Positions 26,873-36,742 of a stretch of DNA of 64,000 nucleotides are shown in pieces. The notes under the pieces were generated by a model. The model saw only the letters and a list, made by a program, of their open reading frames with translations, had not been told where the DNA came from and made no database searches. How positions within the stretch are numbered: the stretch's first letter is position 1; the number at the start of each line of letters is the position of its first letter. A program made the translations under genes and the position numbers. This stretch comes from Clostridiaceae bacterium (GTDB lineage: Bacteria; Bacillota; Clostridia; Tissierellales; Sporanaerobacteraceae): contig JAHXQP010000020.1 of the NCBI GenBank assembly GCA_019391515.1, positions 62,001 through 126,000 of the forward strand, read 5' to 3'.

Positions 26873-28126
26873 ATGGGAAAATATATAATTAATGGAGACA
26901 AAAGATTAGTAGGAGAAGTTTCTGTTTCTGGAGCTAAAAATGCAGTTTTACCTATTTTGGCTGCTACAGTTGTTGGGGGTAATAGAAGTACAATATTTAA
27001 TACTCCAAATCTCAGAGATGTTGATATAATGGAAAAAATATTGCTTTCTATTGGTTGTAAAGTAGAAAGAATTGATAATATTATGTATGTAGATTCCAGA
27101 AATTTAAGTAATACAAATATTCCAGATGAATTAGTAAGGGAAATGCGTTCTTCAATTATACTTATGGGATCTATGTTAGCTAGATGTGGTGAGACAAAAG
27201 TTTCTTATCCTGGCGGTTGTGAAATTGGTCCAAGACCTATTGATTTGCATTTAAAGGCTCTAAGACAAATGGGTGCTGAAATAGATGAATCTCATGGATT
27301 TTTATATTGTCATTGTGAAAAGTTAGAAGGTTGTGAAATACAATTGGATTATCCAAGTGTAGGAGCTACAGAAAATACTATACTATCCGCTGTAAGGGCA
27401 AAGGGAACTACAGTTATAAGGAATGCAGCGAGAGAACCAGAAATTATAGACTTACAAAATTATTTGAATAAATGTGGTGCAAAAGTATCTGGAGCAGGAA
27501 CAAGTATTATAAAGATTGAAGGAGTCGAGAAGTTTAAGGATGTAGAATATACAATAATGCCAGATAGAATAGTTACAGGAACTTATATAGCAGCTTCCGC
27601 TTTAACTGGTGGGGAGATTATAATAAAGAATGTAGAAACTAATCATATTCAAGCTATAGTTGCCAAATTGAAAGAAACAGGTTGCTTAATATATAATGAT
27701 AATAGTTCATTAAAAGTTATAGGACCTGAAAAAATAAATTATATTGAAATGACTCAAACATTGCCATATCCAGGATTTCCTACTGATATGCAAGCTCAGA
27801 TGATGGCAGTTTTAAGCATAGCTGATGGCACAAGTATTATATCGGAAACAGTTTTTGAAAATAGATTTAAACATGCGGATGAATTAATAAGGATGGGTGC
27901 TGATATTAAGATTATAGGAAAAGTAGCTATAATTAAAGGGGTCAAAGAGCTTACAGGAGCTAAGGTAAAGTCGAAAGATTTACGAGGAGGAGCAAGCTTA
28001 GTCTTAGCAGGTCTTGCAGCGAAAGGAACCACTGAAGTAGAAGACATATATCATATAGAAAGAGGATACGAAGATTTAGATAAAAACTTAAGAAAACTGG
28101 GAGCGGATATTATAAAAATAGAATAG
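26873..28126 (+). CDS. murA: UDP-N-acetylglucosamine 1-carboxyvinyltransferase
   Basis: A 417-residue enolpyruvyl transferase. The loop PGGCEIGPRPIDLH contains C116, the cysteine targeted by fosfomycin in this family. It catalyses the first committed step of peptidoglycan synthesis, PEP plus UDP-GlcNAc. ATG 26873 gives the usual MGKYIINGDKRL start and proper spacing from GGAGGTG (26861-26867); the ATG at 26870 is too close to it. It occupies the place where many Firmicutes have murB. Clostridia commonly have two murA genes; the other would be elsewhere. Confidence 0.94.
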   Translation: MGKYIINGDKRLVGEVSVSGAKNAVLPILAATVVGGNRSTIFNTPNLRDVDIMEKILLSIGCKVERIDNIMYVDSRNLSNTNIPDELVREMRSSIILMGSMLARCGETKVSYPGGCEIGPRPIDLHLKALRQMGAEIDESHGFLYCHCEKLEGCEIQLDYPSVGATENTILSAVRAKGTTVIRNAAREPEIIDLQNYLNKCGAKVSGAGTSIIKIEGVEKFKDVEYTIMPDRIVTGTYIAASALTGGEIIIKNVETNHIQAIVAKLKETGCLIYNDNSSLKVIGPEKINYIEMTQTLPYPGFPTDMQAQMMAVLSIADGTSIISETVFENRFKHADELIRMGADIKIIGKVAIIKGVKELTGAKVKSKDLRGGASLVLAGLAAKGTTEVEDIYHIERGYEDLDKNLRKLGADIIKIE

Positions 28127-28177
28127 CAGCTATTTGCTGCTAATATCTGTAAGGACAAGCACTGGGTGGTGTAGATT

Positions 28178-28939
28178 ATGATTGAGAAGAGAAAAGTGGA
28201 CAAAAAGGTTAAAAAGAAGAAAAAAGGAATTATATTTTTTATATTTTTAATGACATTTTTTATATTTATTATGATATCTTTTAAAAATGGTTTATTTAAC
28301 ATAACTTCAATAGATATTGTGGGAAATAAAAAATTATCTAAGGAACAAATTATTAGAGTCTCAGGTGGTATTGCAAATGAGAACATATTTAAAGTCAACA
28401 TAAAAGACATAGAGATAAATTTAAAAAAACATCCATATATAAAAGAAGCAAAAGTAAAGAGGAAACTTCCTGATAAACTAGTAGTTAGTATAGTAGAGAG
28501 AAGAGAAAAGTTTAGCATACCTTATATGGAATCCTATGTATATTCTGATGGTGAAAGCTTTATTTTACGAATTGAAACTGAGCCTGATGTAGAAAAAGTT
28601 CCAATAATTATAGGAATAAATATAGAAAAACCACAAATTGGAGATGAAATTGTTTTAGAAAAGGGTAAAAATATAGAAGAATTAGAAAGCTTTATTAAGA
28701 TGGCTGATGAAGTTAAACTATTGGAACAGATTAAAAGCATTGATTTTTCAAAAAAGGAAAATATTAATATTAATTTAAGAAATGGAATTAAGGTTGCCTT
28801 TGGACCTTTAAATAATGTAGAATATAAATTAAGATATCTTTATAGTATATTGGGAGATGTTTCAAGAAAAGACTTAAATTGTAAATATATATATTTTAAT
28901 AAAGGGGAAAATCCAATTATAGTAACAGATGATAAATAG
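28178..28939 (+). CDS. ftsQ: Cell-division protein FtsQ/DivIB
   Basis: A 253-residue bitopic protein. A strongly basic tail (1-16), one membrane helix (about 17-34), then a POTRA domain beginning NITSIDIVGNKKLSKEQI and the FtsQ/DivIB beta domain. It forms a complex with FtsL and DivIC at the septum. ATG 28178 follows GGGTGGTG. A small hairpin (AGCAGC/GCTGCT, 28125-28141) overlaps the murA stop upstream, with no T run. Called DivIB in Bacillus. Confidence 0.9.
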   Translation: MIEKRKVDKKVKKKKKGIIFFIFLMTFFIFIMISFKNGLFNITSIDIVGNKKLSKEQIIRVSGGIANENIFKVNIKDIEINLKKHPYIKEAKVKRKLPDKLVVSIVERREKFSIPYMESYVYSDGESFILRIETEPDVEKVPIIIGINIEKPQIGDEIVLEKGKNIEELESFIKMADEVKLLEQIKSIDFSKKENININLRNGIKVAFGPLNNVEYKLRYLYSILGDVSRKDLNCKYIYFNKGENPIIVTDDK

Positions 28940-28949
28940 GAGGATTTAA

Positions 28950-29681
28950 ATGAAAAAGGTTGAAGGACGAGTTGCTATTGCGTTAGTATGTGTTTTTTTA
29001 GGAATTATTTTAGCTATACAATTTAAGACTGTGAATAAAACAATAGGTGAAGGAGTTTTACCTACTCAAAAGGCTCAACAGCTATCTATTGAATTGAAGA
29101 AAGTTCAAGATGAAAGAGATGGACTTAGACAGGAATTAGATGATATTGAAGAAAAGATTAGTCAATATGAAAAAGGGGAATCTGAAAAGAATGTGTATAC
29201 AGAAAATCTATATAAAGATTTAGAAAAATATAGAATGTTTGCAGGATATTTAGATTTAAAAGGACCAGGAATTGTTTTAGAAATCAATGACCCACCTATG
29301 GATGTTCAACTTGGCGAAGAATCTAGTATAGTAGATGACTATGATATTATTTTACAGATAATAAGTGTTTTAAATGCTTCAGAAGCAGAAGCTATATCTA
29401 TAAATGATCAAAGATATACTTCTTATACTGAAATAGTTAGAGCTGGAAATCATATAGAGATAAATGGAGTGTCTGTAGGAGCGCCTATAGTGATAAAGGC
29501 AATAGGAGATCCTTCATTGCTTGAGTCTTCGTTGATCTTCAAGGGTGGGATGTTGTGGTATTTAGAAAATTATTCTGATTATATTGTTCAATTGAAACAA
29601 GAAAAGAATATTCAAATTCCTAAGTATAGAAAAACCCAAGATTTTACTTATGCAAAACCAAAAGTTGACAGTGCTAATTAA
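28950..29681 (+). CDS. DUF881 family protein (YlxW/YlxX-like), copy 1
   Basis: A 243-residue protein with a single N-terminal membrane helix (about 7-24), a coiled coil (about 40-75) and an extracytoplasmic DUF881 domain containing GYLDLKGPGIVLEINDPP, NASEAEAISINDQRYT and GAPIVIKAIGDPSLL. DUF881 genes sit between ftsQ/divIB and sbp in many Firmicutes; the function is unknown but location points to division or envelope. ATG follows AGGAGG. A second, diverged copy follows immediately. Confidence 0.85.
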   Translation: MKKVEGRVAIALVCVFLGIILAIQFKTVNKTIGEGVLPTQKAQQLSIELKKVQDERDGLRQELDDIEEKISQYEKGESEKNVYTENLYKDLEKYRMFAGYLDLKGPGIVLEINDPPMDVQLGEESSIVDDYDIILQIISVLNASEAEAISINDQRYTSYTEIVRAGNHIEINGVSVGAPIVIKAIGDPSLLESSLIFKGGMLWYLENYSDYIVQLKQEKNIQIPKYRKTQDFTYAKPKVDSAN

Positions 29682-29699
29682 CGCCCTAGGGGGATGAAT

Positions 29700-30431
29700 A
29701 TGAAGAAAGTTAGCAGTATTAATATTACGCTATTTATTTTTAGTATATTTCTAGGTTTTTTTGCTGTAACTCAGATGAAACAAAATGTAGAGAGCTATAA
29801 TCTAGTTACTTTAAAATCTATACAAGTTACTAAAAATGAGATAAATAATACTTATGATGAAATAGAAGAGATGGAGTCTCTTATTAAGAGTAAAAAAGAA
29901 GAATTAGAAAAATTAGAAGGAATTAAAAAAAACGACGATGAAAACATACACGATATTTTAATTGAAGGAACAGAAACTACTAAAATTGTTTCTGGGTTTA
30001 CTGATATGGAAGGTCCCGGTATAGTTATAAAGATGTGGGATAATCAAGACACAGAAATTAAAGGTGTTGAAATAAGTGATGATGTAATCCATGATATGGA
30101 TATACTTATGATACTGAATGATCTAAGAGTAGCAGGAGCTGAGGCAATAAGTATAAATGGTCAAAGAGTTATGCCTATGTCTGAAATTAAGTGTGGGGGA
30201 CCTATAGTAAAGATTAATGGAAAAAGCCTAGGAACTCCTTTTGTTATAAAAGCTATAGGAGATCCAAAACTTTTAAATGCTGCTGTAAATGCTCCAGCAA
30301 CTCATGGCTACGAGCTTAAAAATTTTAATAAGATAAATATTGAATCTAATATAAAAGATAATATCTTTGTACCTGGATATTCTGGCAGGTTTAGATTTAA
30401 ATATGCAAAACCTATAAAAGAAGGTGATTAA
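29700..30431 (+). CDS. DUF881 family protein (YlxW/YlxX-like), copy 2
   Basis: About 243 residues, the same layout as the preceding gene: N-terminal membrane helix, coiled coil, then FTDMEGPGIVIKMWDNQ, RVAGAEAISINGQRVM and GTPFVIKAIGDPKLL. The matching motifs show that the two genes arose by duplication. ATG 29700 is preferred over 29694 because AGGGGGA ends at 29694. The 3' end overlaps the ribosome binding site of the next gene. Confidence 0.85.
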   Translation: MKKVSSINITLFIFSIFLGFFAVTQMKQNVESYNLVTLKSIQVTKNEINNTYDEIEEMESLIKSKKEELEKLEGIKKNDDENIHDILIEGTETTKIVSGFTDMEGPGIVIKMWDNQDTEIKGVEISDDVIHDMDILMILNDLRVAGAEAISINGQRVMPMSEIKCGGPIVKINGKSLGTPFVIKAIGDPKLLNAAVNAPATHGYELKNFNKINIESNIKDNIFVPGYSGRFRFKYAKPIKEGD

Positions 30432-30432
30432 A

Positions 30433-30810
30433 TTGTTATTTGCAATAATAGGAATTTTAGTAGGGGTAGTTGTTGGGCTTGTACTTCCTATAACTTATAG
30501 TCCAACCTATGCATTATATATATCAGTTGCTATATTAGCTTGTCTTGACTCAGTATTTGGAGGAGTGAGGGCTAATTTAGAAAATACATTTGATACTAAA
30601 ATATTTATATCAGGTTTTTTTGGAAATGCAGTATTAGCTGCTTTTTTGGCTTATATTGGTGATAGGCTAGGAGTGCCACTTTATTATGCAGCTATTTTTG
30701 CTTTTGGAGGAAGATTATTTGACAACTTTGCATCTATTAGGAGAATACTGTTGTTTAAAATGACTGTAAGAAAAAAGAAGGAAAAAAGTGAAAAAGAATT
30801 GGAAGATTAA
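30433..30810 (+). CDS. sbp: Small basic membrane protein Sbp (DUF1290)
   Basis: A 125-residue protein with about three to four membrane segments and a basic C-terminal tail (KMTVRKKKEKSEKE). LVLPITYSPTYALYISVAILACLDS and GGRLFDN match the DUF1290/small basic protein family found just upstream of ftsA. Function unknown; interaction with division proteins is inferred from position. TTG 30433 is used because AAGGTG lies 6-10 nt upstream; the GTG at 30424 would be within that site. Confidence 0.82.
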   Translation: MLFAIIGILVGVVVGLVLPITYSPTYALYISVAILACLDSVFGGVRANLENTFDTKIFISGFFGNAVLAAFLAYIGDRLGVPLYYAAIFAFGGRLFDNFASIRRILLFKMTVRKKKEKSEKELED

Positions 30811-30847
30811 ACATTCTAAGTAGATTTAGGCTAAAGGGGGCATATTT

Positions 30848-32089
30848 ATGGATGAATTTATTACCTCCATTGACCTAGGAACTTCAAAGGTATGTGTTGT
30901 TATCAGTGAAATAGATCAAACAGGACAACTTCAAATAATAGGAGTTGGGGTCTGCCCTTGTGAAGGGATTAAAAAAGGTGTTGTGGTAGATATTGAATCT
31001 ACTTCTAGAGCTATATTATATGCACTAGAGCAAGCTGAAAATATGGCAGATGTGGAAGTGAATACAGCTTATGTAAATATACCTGGTGGATATTCTAAAG
31101 TTATAAGGAATAAAGGTATAATTGCCGTGTCTGGAGAAGATAAAGAGATTGGCTCTGATGATGTAGAGAGAGTTTTAAATTCTGCAGCTATACTTTCTTT
31201 GCCACAAGATCAACAAATAATAGATATTATCCCTACTCAGTATATAATAGATGGATATGATGAAATAAAAGATCCTGTAGGAATGGTAGGAATTAGACTG
31301 GAGGCAGATGTAGATATTGTCATAGGTTCTACTACCACAATCTTAAACACTGTTAAAAGCACAAATGAAGTAGGTATGGAGGTTTTAGGAATAATACCTG
31401 AGCCTTTTGCAGTTTCTGAATCTGTATCTAATAGAGATGAAAGAGGATTAGGAGTTTTAATAATAGATATAGGAGCTGGAACTAGTGATTTCTCAGTTTT
31501 TAAAAATGATCAATTGATATATAATGATTTAGTCCCTATTGCAGGAAATCATATAACAAATGATATATCTGTAGGATTAAGAATTTCTTTTAATGAAAGT
31601 GAAAAGATAAAAAGAAAATTTGGTATAGCCTATACCCCTTTAGCTAGCGATGAGAAGATGTTAAAGGTTAATCCCATTGGTATAGATGAAAAGATAAATA
31701 TTTCTGAAGCCCAATTGTCTAAGATAATTGAAGCTAGATTAGGGGAAATTTTTGAAATTATTAATGAAGAACTTATTAAAAATGATTTGAAAGAAGAGAT
31801 ATTAACTGGAGTAGTATTGACTGGTGGAGGTGTTGGATATTTCCCAGGTTCTAAGGAACTTGCTAAAGAGATATTTAATCTACCTGTAAGGATTGGTAAA
31901 CCTAAATTTATAGGAATTGATGAGCCTATATATTCTGCAGGTGCAGGATTAATTAACTATTCTCTTGAAAGGAAATTTAATTATTATATAGAATGTAATG
32001 ATGTAGAGGTGAAAAAAAGTAAGTCTAAGAAGAATTCAGGAAACAGTATAACATCTTTTTTTAGAAGAATATGGGATGAATATTTTTAG
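30848..32089 (+). CDS. ftsA: Cell-division actin-like protein FtsA
   Basis: A 413-residue ASKHA ATPase. [13 protein letters not shown] is phosphate motif 1, [16 protein letters not shown] phosphate motif 2 and [13 protein letters not shown] the adenosine motif; the SHS2/1C domain lies between. A basic, amphipathic C-terminus ([11 protein letters not shown]) should tether it to the membrane. It anchors FtsZ filaments. ATG follows AAGGGGG. Confidence 0.95.
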   Translation: MDEFITSIDLGTSKVCVVISEIDQTGQLQIIGVGVCPCEGIKKGVVVDIESTSRAILYALEQAENMADVEVNTAYVNIPGGYSKVIRNKGIIAVSGEDKEIGSDDVERVLNSAAILSLPQDQQIIDIIPTQYIIDGYDEIKDPVGMVGIRLEADVDIVIGSTTTILNTVKSTNEVGMEVLGIIPEPFAVSESVSNRDERGLGVLIIDIGAGTSDFSVFKNDQLIYNDLVPIAGNHITNDISVGLRISFNESEKIKRKFGIAYTPLASDEKMLKVNPIGIDEKINISEAQLSKIIEARLGEIFEIINEELIKNDLKEEILTGVVLTGGGVGYFPGSKELAKEIFNLPVRIGKPKFIGIDEPIYSAGAGLINYSLERKFNYYIECNDVEVKKSKSKKNSGNSITSFFRRIWDEYF

Positions 32090-32115
32090 CATTATTAGAT
32101 AAGGGGGTTTATGAC

Positions 32116-33210
32116 GTGTTTGACTTTGATGTGGAAGTAGATGAATTTGCGCATATTAAAGTTATAGGTGTTGGTGGAGGCGGTAATAATGCCGTCAATA
32201 GAATGGTTGAGTGTGGTGTTCAAGGTGTTGAGTTTATTGCCGTAAATACAGACAAGCAAGCATTGCAATCATCTAAAGCTGAAACTAAGTTGCAAATTGG
32301 AGAAAAATTAACTAAAGGATTAGGAGCAGGAGCTAATCCAGATATAGGAATGAAAGCAGCAGAAGAAAGTAGAAATGAAATTGCCAATGCATTAGAAGGC
32401 GCAGATATGATATTTATTACAGCAGGTATGGGAGGAGGTACTGGTACAGGAGCTGCACCTATAGTAGCAGAGGTAGCAAAAGAAATAGGAATATTAACTG
32501 TAGGGGTAGTTACTAAACCTTTTACCTTTGAAGGAAGACGAAGAATGGTTCATGCTGAAAAGGGTATTGAAGAATTGAAGAATAAAGTAGATACATTAGT
32601 TACTATTCCAAATGATAGATTATTGCAAGTTGCAGAGAAAAAGACTACTATCATGGAAGCATTTGCCATGGCTGATGAAATATTAAAACAAGGTATTCAA
32701 GGTATTTCAGATTTAATAGCTGTACCAGCCCTTATTAATTTAGATTTTGCCGATGTGAAGACTATTATGTATGATCAAGGAATAGCTCATATGGGTATTG
32801 GACAGGCAGCTGGAGATAATAGGGCACAAGATGCAGCAAGACAAGCTATTCAAAGTCCGCTTTTAGAAACTTCTATCGAAGGGGCTAAAGCAGTACTTTT
32901 AAATATAACAGGTGGAGCAGATCTAGGAATATTTGAAGTTAATGAAGCTGCCGATTTAATTAGACAATCAGTAGACCAAGATGCAAATATAATATTTGGA
33001 GCAGGAATAGATGAGTCATTAAACGAAGAATTAAAAATAACTGTTATAGCTACTGGCTTTGAAGAATTAAGAAAAAAACCTACTGTTAGAAGAAGTAGAG
33101 AAGAGACAAATGCTGACGAAAAACTAAAAAATAGGGAAGAAATATCAGATAATCAATTTGATTTAGATGACTTAGATATACCTACTTTCCTAAGAAAAAA
33201 AGATAGATAA
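32116..33210 (+). CDS. ftsZ: Tubulin-like cell-division GTPase FtsZ
   Basis: A 364-residue GTPase. The N-terminal [13 protein letters not shown], tubulin signature [10 protein letters not shown] (about 107-116) and [11 protein letters not shown] synergy loop are all intact. The C-terminal peptide DIPTFLRKK is the binding tail for FtsA and other partners. GTG 32116 is the start, preceded by AAGGGGG. A strong terminator follows, closing the mraZ-ftsZ block. Confidence 0.97.
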   Translation: MFDFDVEVDEFAHIKVIGVGGGGNNAVNRMVECGVQGVEFIAVNTDKQALQSSKAETKLQIGEKLTKGLGAGANPDIGMKAAEESRNEIANALEGADMIFITAGMGGGTGTGAAPIVAEVAKEIGILTVGVVTKPFTFEGRRRMVHAEKGIEELKNKVDTLVTIPNDRLLQVAEKKTTIMEAFAMADEILKQGIQGISDLIAVPALINLDFADVKTIMYDQGIAHMGIGQAAGDNRAQDAARQAIQSPLLETSIEGAKAVLLNITGGADLGIFEVNEAADLIRQSVDQDANIIFGAGIDESLNEELKITVIATGFEELRKKPTVRRSREETNADEKLKNREEISDNQFDLDDLDIPTFLRKKDR

Positions 33211-33226
33211 AAATAAATATTATGTC

Positions 33227-33263
33227 AAAAAATCGTTTCTCAAAAAGAGAGACGATTTTTTTT
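33227..33263 (+). terminator. Terminator of the dcw cluster after ftsZ
   Basis: AAAAAATCGTTTCTC pairs with GAGAGACGATTTTTT (one G-U pair) around an A-rich loop; eight T residues follow the stem. Separates ftsZ from spoIIGA. Confidence 0.92.
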
Positions 33264-33371
33264 GAGCCTAAGAAATGACAGGATTTTCTATACATATAAT
33301 ATATAATAGACATAAATTTATTCCAGTATGAATAAAGGTAGAGTATAGAGTTTTTTAAAAGGGGGGATTAT

Positions 33372-34268
33372 ATGTATGTTTATGCTGAGTACTTGATACT
33401 GGAAAATGTTATTATTAATTATATTATACTATATGTAACTAAAAAGATTACTAGAACAGAAACAAGTAAATTGAGGCTTTTAATAGCAGCTCTTATAGGC
33501 TCAGTTTATACTTTAGTAATGTTTTTTCCATCCCTTAATTTTATGACTAAATTCACAGTGAAAGTTGCTATATCTGTGCTGATAATTATATTTGCATTTA
33601 ATCCTGAAAAAATTTCAAATTTTATTAGATTGTTATCTACGTTTTATGTAACAGCTTTTGTATTTGCTGGTGCTAGCTTTGCTTTATTTTATGTGATGAA
33701 TACAAATTTTTCGGTTTATAATGGAGTATTTTATATAAAAGATTTTCCAATAAGATTTTTAATATTAGGTATTATTCTATCTTTTATTCTAATAAAATAT
33801 GTATTCAATTACCTACAAATAAAATTAGGGAAAACAGATGTTCTAACTAATATAATAATAAACTTAAATGATAAACAAGCTAATATAGTAGCTTTAGTTG
33901 ATACAGGCAATTCTCTAAAAGAGCCTATAAGCCAAAGACCTGTAATAATAGTTGAATTTTTTGCTATAAAGGATTTGCTTCCAGAAAAGGTTCAGAATTT
34001 ATTTTTAGAAAATGAAGATTTAGATTTAGATGAGATTACAGATATTATGATAGAGTCTGTAGACGAAATAAAGCTTAGAATTATACCATTTAAAGCTATA
34101 GGAACAGAAAATGGTATGTTACTAGGATTTAAACCAGACGAGATTTTAATAATGGATGAATCCACAGAAAAGAAGATAGAAGAAGAGATAGTGGTAGGGA
34201 TCTATAATAATAAATTGTCTAATGACAATAAATATAAAGGGTTACTTAACCCAGAAATCTTATACTAA
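33372..34268 (+). CDS. spoIIGA: Sporulation sigma-E factor processing peptidase
   Basis: A 298-residue protein with about five N-terminal membrane helices and a C-terminal aspartic-protease-like domain. ALVDTGNSLKEP (D177-T-G179) is the active site of SpoIIGA. It cleaves the pro-sequence of sigma-E in the mother cell on a signal from SpoIIR. ATG follows AAAGGGGGGA. The next gene, 15 nt on, is its substrate. A TATAAT (33295-33300) lies in the gap after the ftsZ terminator, but I could not find a convincing Spo0A box. Confidence 0.93.
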   Translation: MYVYAEYLILENVIINYIILYVTKKITRTETSKLRLLIAALIGSVYTLVMFFPSLNFMTKFTVKVAISVLIIIFAFNPEKISNFIRLLSTFYVTAFVFAGASFALFYVMNTNFSVYNGVFYIKDFPIRFLILGIILSFILIKYVFNYLQIKLGKTDVLTNIIINLNDKQANIVALVDTGNSLKEPISQRPVIIVEFFAIKDLLPEKVQNLFLENEDLDLDEITDIMIESVDEIKLRIIPFKAIGTENGMLLGFKPDEILIMDESTEKKIEEEIVVGIYNNKLSNDNKYKGLLNPEILY

Positions 34269-34283
34269 GGGGATGACAATGGT

Positions 34284-35006
34284 ATGAAGAATTTAGTAAA
34301 AATTAGAATGAAAGTTAGTTTATTTTTATTTAAAGCAGGTTCGAAATTTAAAATGCTAAAAGAAGTATTTTATATTGGAAGTGGAGAAGTGCTTCCGCCA
34401 CCTTTGAAGCCCGAAGAAGAGATGGATTTAATATCCCAATTAAAAGAAAATAATAGTGTAAAAGGTACTCTTATAGAGAGGAATTTAAGACTAGTTGTTT
34501 ATATAGCTAGAAAATTTGAAAATACAGGTGTATGTGTAGAAGATTTAATTTCTATTGGGACAATAGGACTTATTAAAGCTGTTAATACTTTTAATCCAGA
34601 AAAAAAGATAAAACTTGCCACATATGCCTCTAAATGCATCGAAAATGAAATACTTATGTATTTAAGAAGGAATAATAAAGTTAAGTCAGAAGTGTCTTTT
34701 GATGAACCATTAAATATAGATTGGGATGGAAATGAGCTACTATTATCAGATGTACTAGGTACTGATGCAGATATTATATTTAAGTATTTAGAGGAAGAAA
34801 TAGATAGAGAACTTCTGGATCAAGCTATGGATAAATTATCTGGTAGAGAAAAAAAGATAGTGGAGCTACGTTTTGGACTTAAAAATGGTGAAGAAAAAAC
34901 CCAAAAAGAAGTTGCTGATATATTAGGTATATCACAATCTTATATTTCAAGACTTGAAAAAAGGATTATTAAAAGACTTGAAAAAGAAATAAGTAGAATG
35001 GTTTAA
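34284..35006 (+). CDS. sigE: RNA polymerase sporulation sigma-E factor (pro-form)
   Basis: A 240-residue sigma-70 family factor. The N-terminal ~25 residues are a hydrophobic/basic pro-sequence ([20 protein letters not shown]) that keeps it inactive at the membrane. Region 2 has [26 protein letters not shown] and [21 protein letters not shown]; region 4 ends in a helix-turn-helix [12 protein letters not shown]. It drives early mother-cell genes. Co-transcribed with spoIIGA. ATG 34284 follows GGGGATGACAATGGT, so initiation may be from closely placed codons. Confidence 0.94.
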   Translation: MKNLVKIRMKVSLFLFKAGSKFKMLKEVFYIGSGEVLPPPLKPEEEMDLISQLKENNSVKGTLIERNLRLVVYIARKFENTGVCVEDLISIGTIGLIKAVNTFNPEKKIKLATYASKCIENEILMYLRRNNKVKSEVSFDEPLNIDWDGNELLLSDVLGTDADIIFKYLEEEIDRELLDQAMDKLSGREKKIVELRFGLKNGEEKTQKEVADILGISQSYISRLEKRIIKRLEKEISRMV

Positions 35007-35062
35007 TAGCAAGGGATGTGAAGTTTTTCTTTAAAATGGTTAATCTATTTACTTTAATTTAG

Positions 35063-35092
35063 TGAATAAAAAAATTCAGACAGGTAATAATT
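35063..35092 (+). promoter_or_regulatory. Sigma-F/sigma-G type promoter of sigG
   Basis: TGAATA (35063-35068) and, after 14 nt, GGTAATAATT (35083-35092) match the -35 (GNATA) and -10 (GGnnAnAHTR, 9 of 10) patterns of forespore sigma factors. It lies about 45 bp upstream of sigG, where a forespore promoter is expected from Bacillus spoIIIG. Confidence 0.6.
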
Positions 35093-35138
35093 TTATTTTA
35101 AAAGGGGCAAAAAGTGGTGAAAGGGATGAAGAAAAATA

Positions 35139-35912
35139 ATGCGTAGTAATAAAGTAGAAATTTGTGGAGTCAATACATCAGAATTACCTGTTCTCACCAA
35201 TGAAGAAATGCAAAAGCTATTTATAAAAATTAAAGCGGGGGATATGGAGGCAAGGGAAGAGTTTATTAGAGGAAATTTAAGATTAGTACTTAGTATTATT
35301 CAAAGGTTTAATAAAAGGGGAGAACCTGTAGATGATTTGTTTCAAGTAGGCTGTATAGGTCTTATAAAGGCTATAGATAACTTTGATTTAAGTCAAAATG
35401 TTAAATTTTCTACTTATGCTGTTCCTATGATAATAGGAGAGATAAGAAGATATTTGAGAGATAATAATTCTATTAGAGTTAGTAGATCCCTAAGGGACAT
35501 AGCTTATAAAGCATTGCAATCGAGGGATCAGTTCGTAAATAAACATTCTAGAGAACCTACAGTAATAGAAATAGCAAAAGATTTAAATATGCCTAAGGAA
35601 GAAGTAGTTTTTGCTTTGGATGCCATACAGGAACCTATTTCATTATTTGAACCTATATATCATGATAGTGGAGATGCTATATATGTAATGGATCAAGTTA
35701 AAGATGAAAAAAGTGAAGATGAAGTTTGGCTTCAAGAAATTGCATTAAGAGAAGCATTAGATAAATTAAATGATAGGGAAAAACATATTTTAAACTTAAG
35801 ATTTTATGAGGGGAAAACTCAAATGGAAGTTGCAGAAGAAATTGGGATTTCCCAAGCTCAAGTTTCTAGACTTGAAAAAAATGCATTAAAAAACATGAGA
35901 AACTTTATTTAA
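35139..35912 (+). CDS. sigG: RNA polymerase sporulation sigma-G factor
   Basis: A 257-residue forespore sigma factor. The N-terminal VEICGVNTSELPVLTNEEM is highly characteristic of SigG. Region 2 reads NLRLVLSIIQRFNKRGEPVDDLFQVG, region 3 RVSRSLRDIAYKALQ, and region 4 ends ISQAQVSRLEKNAL. It directs late forespore genes. It stands behind its own promoter rather than being strictly part of the spoIIGA-sigE unit; gap from sigE is 132 bp. No obvious ribosome binding site lies directly at ATG 35139 beyond GATGAAG. Confidence 0.95.
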   Translation: MRSNKVEICGVNTSELPVLTNEEMQKLFIKIKAGDMEAREEFIRGNLRLVLSIIQRFNKRGEPVDDLFQVGCIGLIKAIDNFDLSQNVKFSTYAVPMIIGEIRRYLRDNNSIRVSRSLRDIAYKALQSRDQFVNKHSREPTVIEIAKDLNMPKEEVVFALDAIQEPISLFEPIYHDSGDAIYVMDQVKDEKSEDEVWLQEIALREALDKLNDREKHILNLRFYEGKTQMEVAEEIGISQAQVSRLEKNALKNMRNFI

Positions 35913-35916
35913 TGAA

Positions 35917-35965
35917 AATAAGCCTATTCATTCTTAATCATATGATTGAGAATAAATAGGCTTAT
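35917..35965. terminator. Bidirectional terminator between sigG and the ABC operon
   Basis: AATAAGCCTATT and its inverse AATAGGCTTAT enclose a further inverted repeat (AATCATATGATT core). A runs on one side and T/A runs on the other allow use in both directions, fitting the convergent genes. Confidence 0.85.
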
Positions 35966-35977
35966 ATATAATGCTAA

Positions 35978-36742
35978 TTATGCAACTATGTGTTCAAGTT
36001 TTGTTAGATAGATTTCAATCAATTCTTTCTCTGTTATATCTGTACTTGCTTTATCTAGTATTATTTTTCCACTATCTAACATTATTATTCTATCTGAATA
36101 TTCAATAGCATCTTTGATATTATGGGAAATCATTATTGTTGTTATCGAATGTTTTTTTATTAATTCTCTTGTTTTTGTCATTATTAGCTTGGAGGTTTTA
36201 GGGTCTAAGGCCGCAGTATGTTCGTCAAGTAATAATAGATCTGGATATTTCATAGTAGCCATTAATAGTGATAAGGCCTGTTTTTGGCCACCAGATAGAA
36301 ATTTCACCTTAGTATCTAATTTATTTTCAAGTCCTAAATTTAGATTCTTTAATAACGCAATATGTTTATCAATATCTTCCTTTTTCACTAGTTTTTTCAA
36401 AGTGAATTGAGTATCTTTTCTATCCGCTAAAGCCATGTTTTCTATGATAGTAAGAGATGGAGATACACCCATAGATGGATTTTGATGTACTCTACCTATA
36501 TAGTTGGCTCTTTTTTCTTCTTTTAACTTAGAGATATCTTTTCCTTTTAATATTATTTTTCCACTATCTATAGATGCACTTCCACCAATTATATTAAGTA
36601 AGGTTGTTTTTCCACAGCCATTGGAACCAATTATTGTTGTGCATTTATTTTTTTCTACATTTAAGTTGAAATTATTGAAAAGGACTATTTCATTATTTGT
36701 ATTTATGTTAAAGTTTTTACATAGATTGACTATTTTCAGCAT
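35978..36742 (-). CDS. ABC transporter ATP-binding protein (TrpZ-like)
   Basis: A 254-residue ABC ATPase. Walker A is GSNGCGKTT (39-47), signature LSGGQKQAL, Walker B LLLLDEHTAALD and H-loop TTIMISHN. It has the DEHTAALDP form typical of ATPases paired with BPD_transp_2 permeases of the TrpXYZ class. Start at 36742 is preceded on its strand by AAAGGAGG; the start overlaps the end of the permease gene by 26 bp. Last gene of a three-gene T-box-controlled operon, so it likely energises uptake of an amino acid. Confidence 0.88.
   Translation of the reverse strand: MLKIVNLCKNFNINTNNEIVLFNNFNLNVEKNKCTTIIGSNGCGKTTLLNIIGGSASIDSGKIILKGKDISKLKEEKRANYIGRVHQNPSMGVSPSLTIIENMALADRKDTQFTLKKLVKKEDIDKHIALLKNLNLGLENKLDTKVKFLSGGQKQALSLLMATMKYPDLLLLDEHTAALDPKTSKLIMTKTRELIKKHSITTIMISHNIKDAIEYSDRIIMLDSGKIILDKASTDITEKELIEIYLTKLEHIVA

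Noticed and set aside
28125-28141. Terminator between murA and ftsQ
   Set aside because: AGCAGC/GCTGCT is only 6 bp and has no T run; too weak to call.
33264-33371. Spo0A box upstream of spoIIGA
   Set aside because: The best candidate (AAATGACA at about 33273) matches too few positions of TGTCGAA, so only a -10-like TATAAT was noted.
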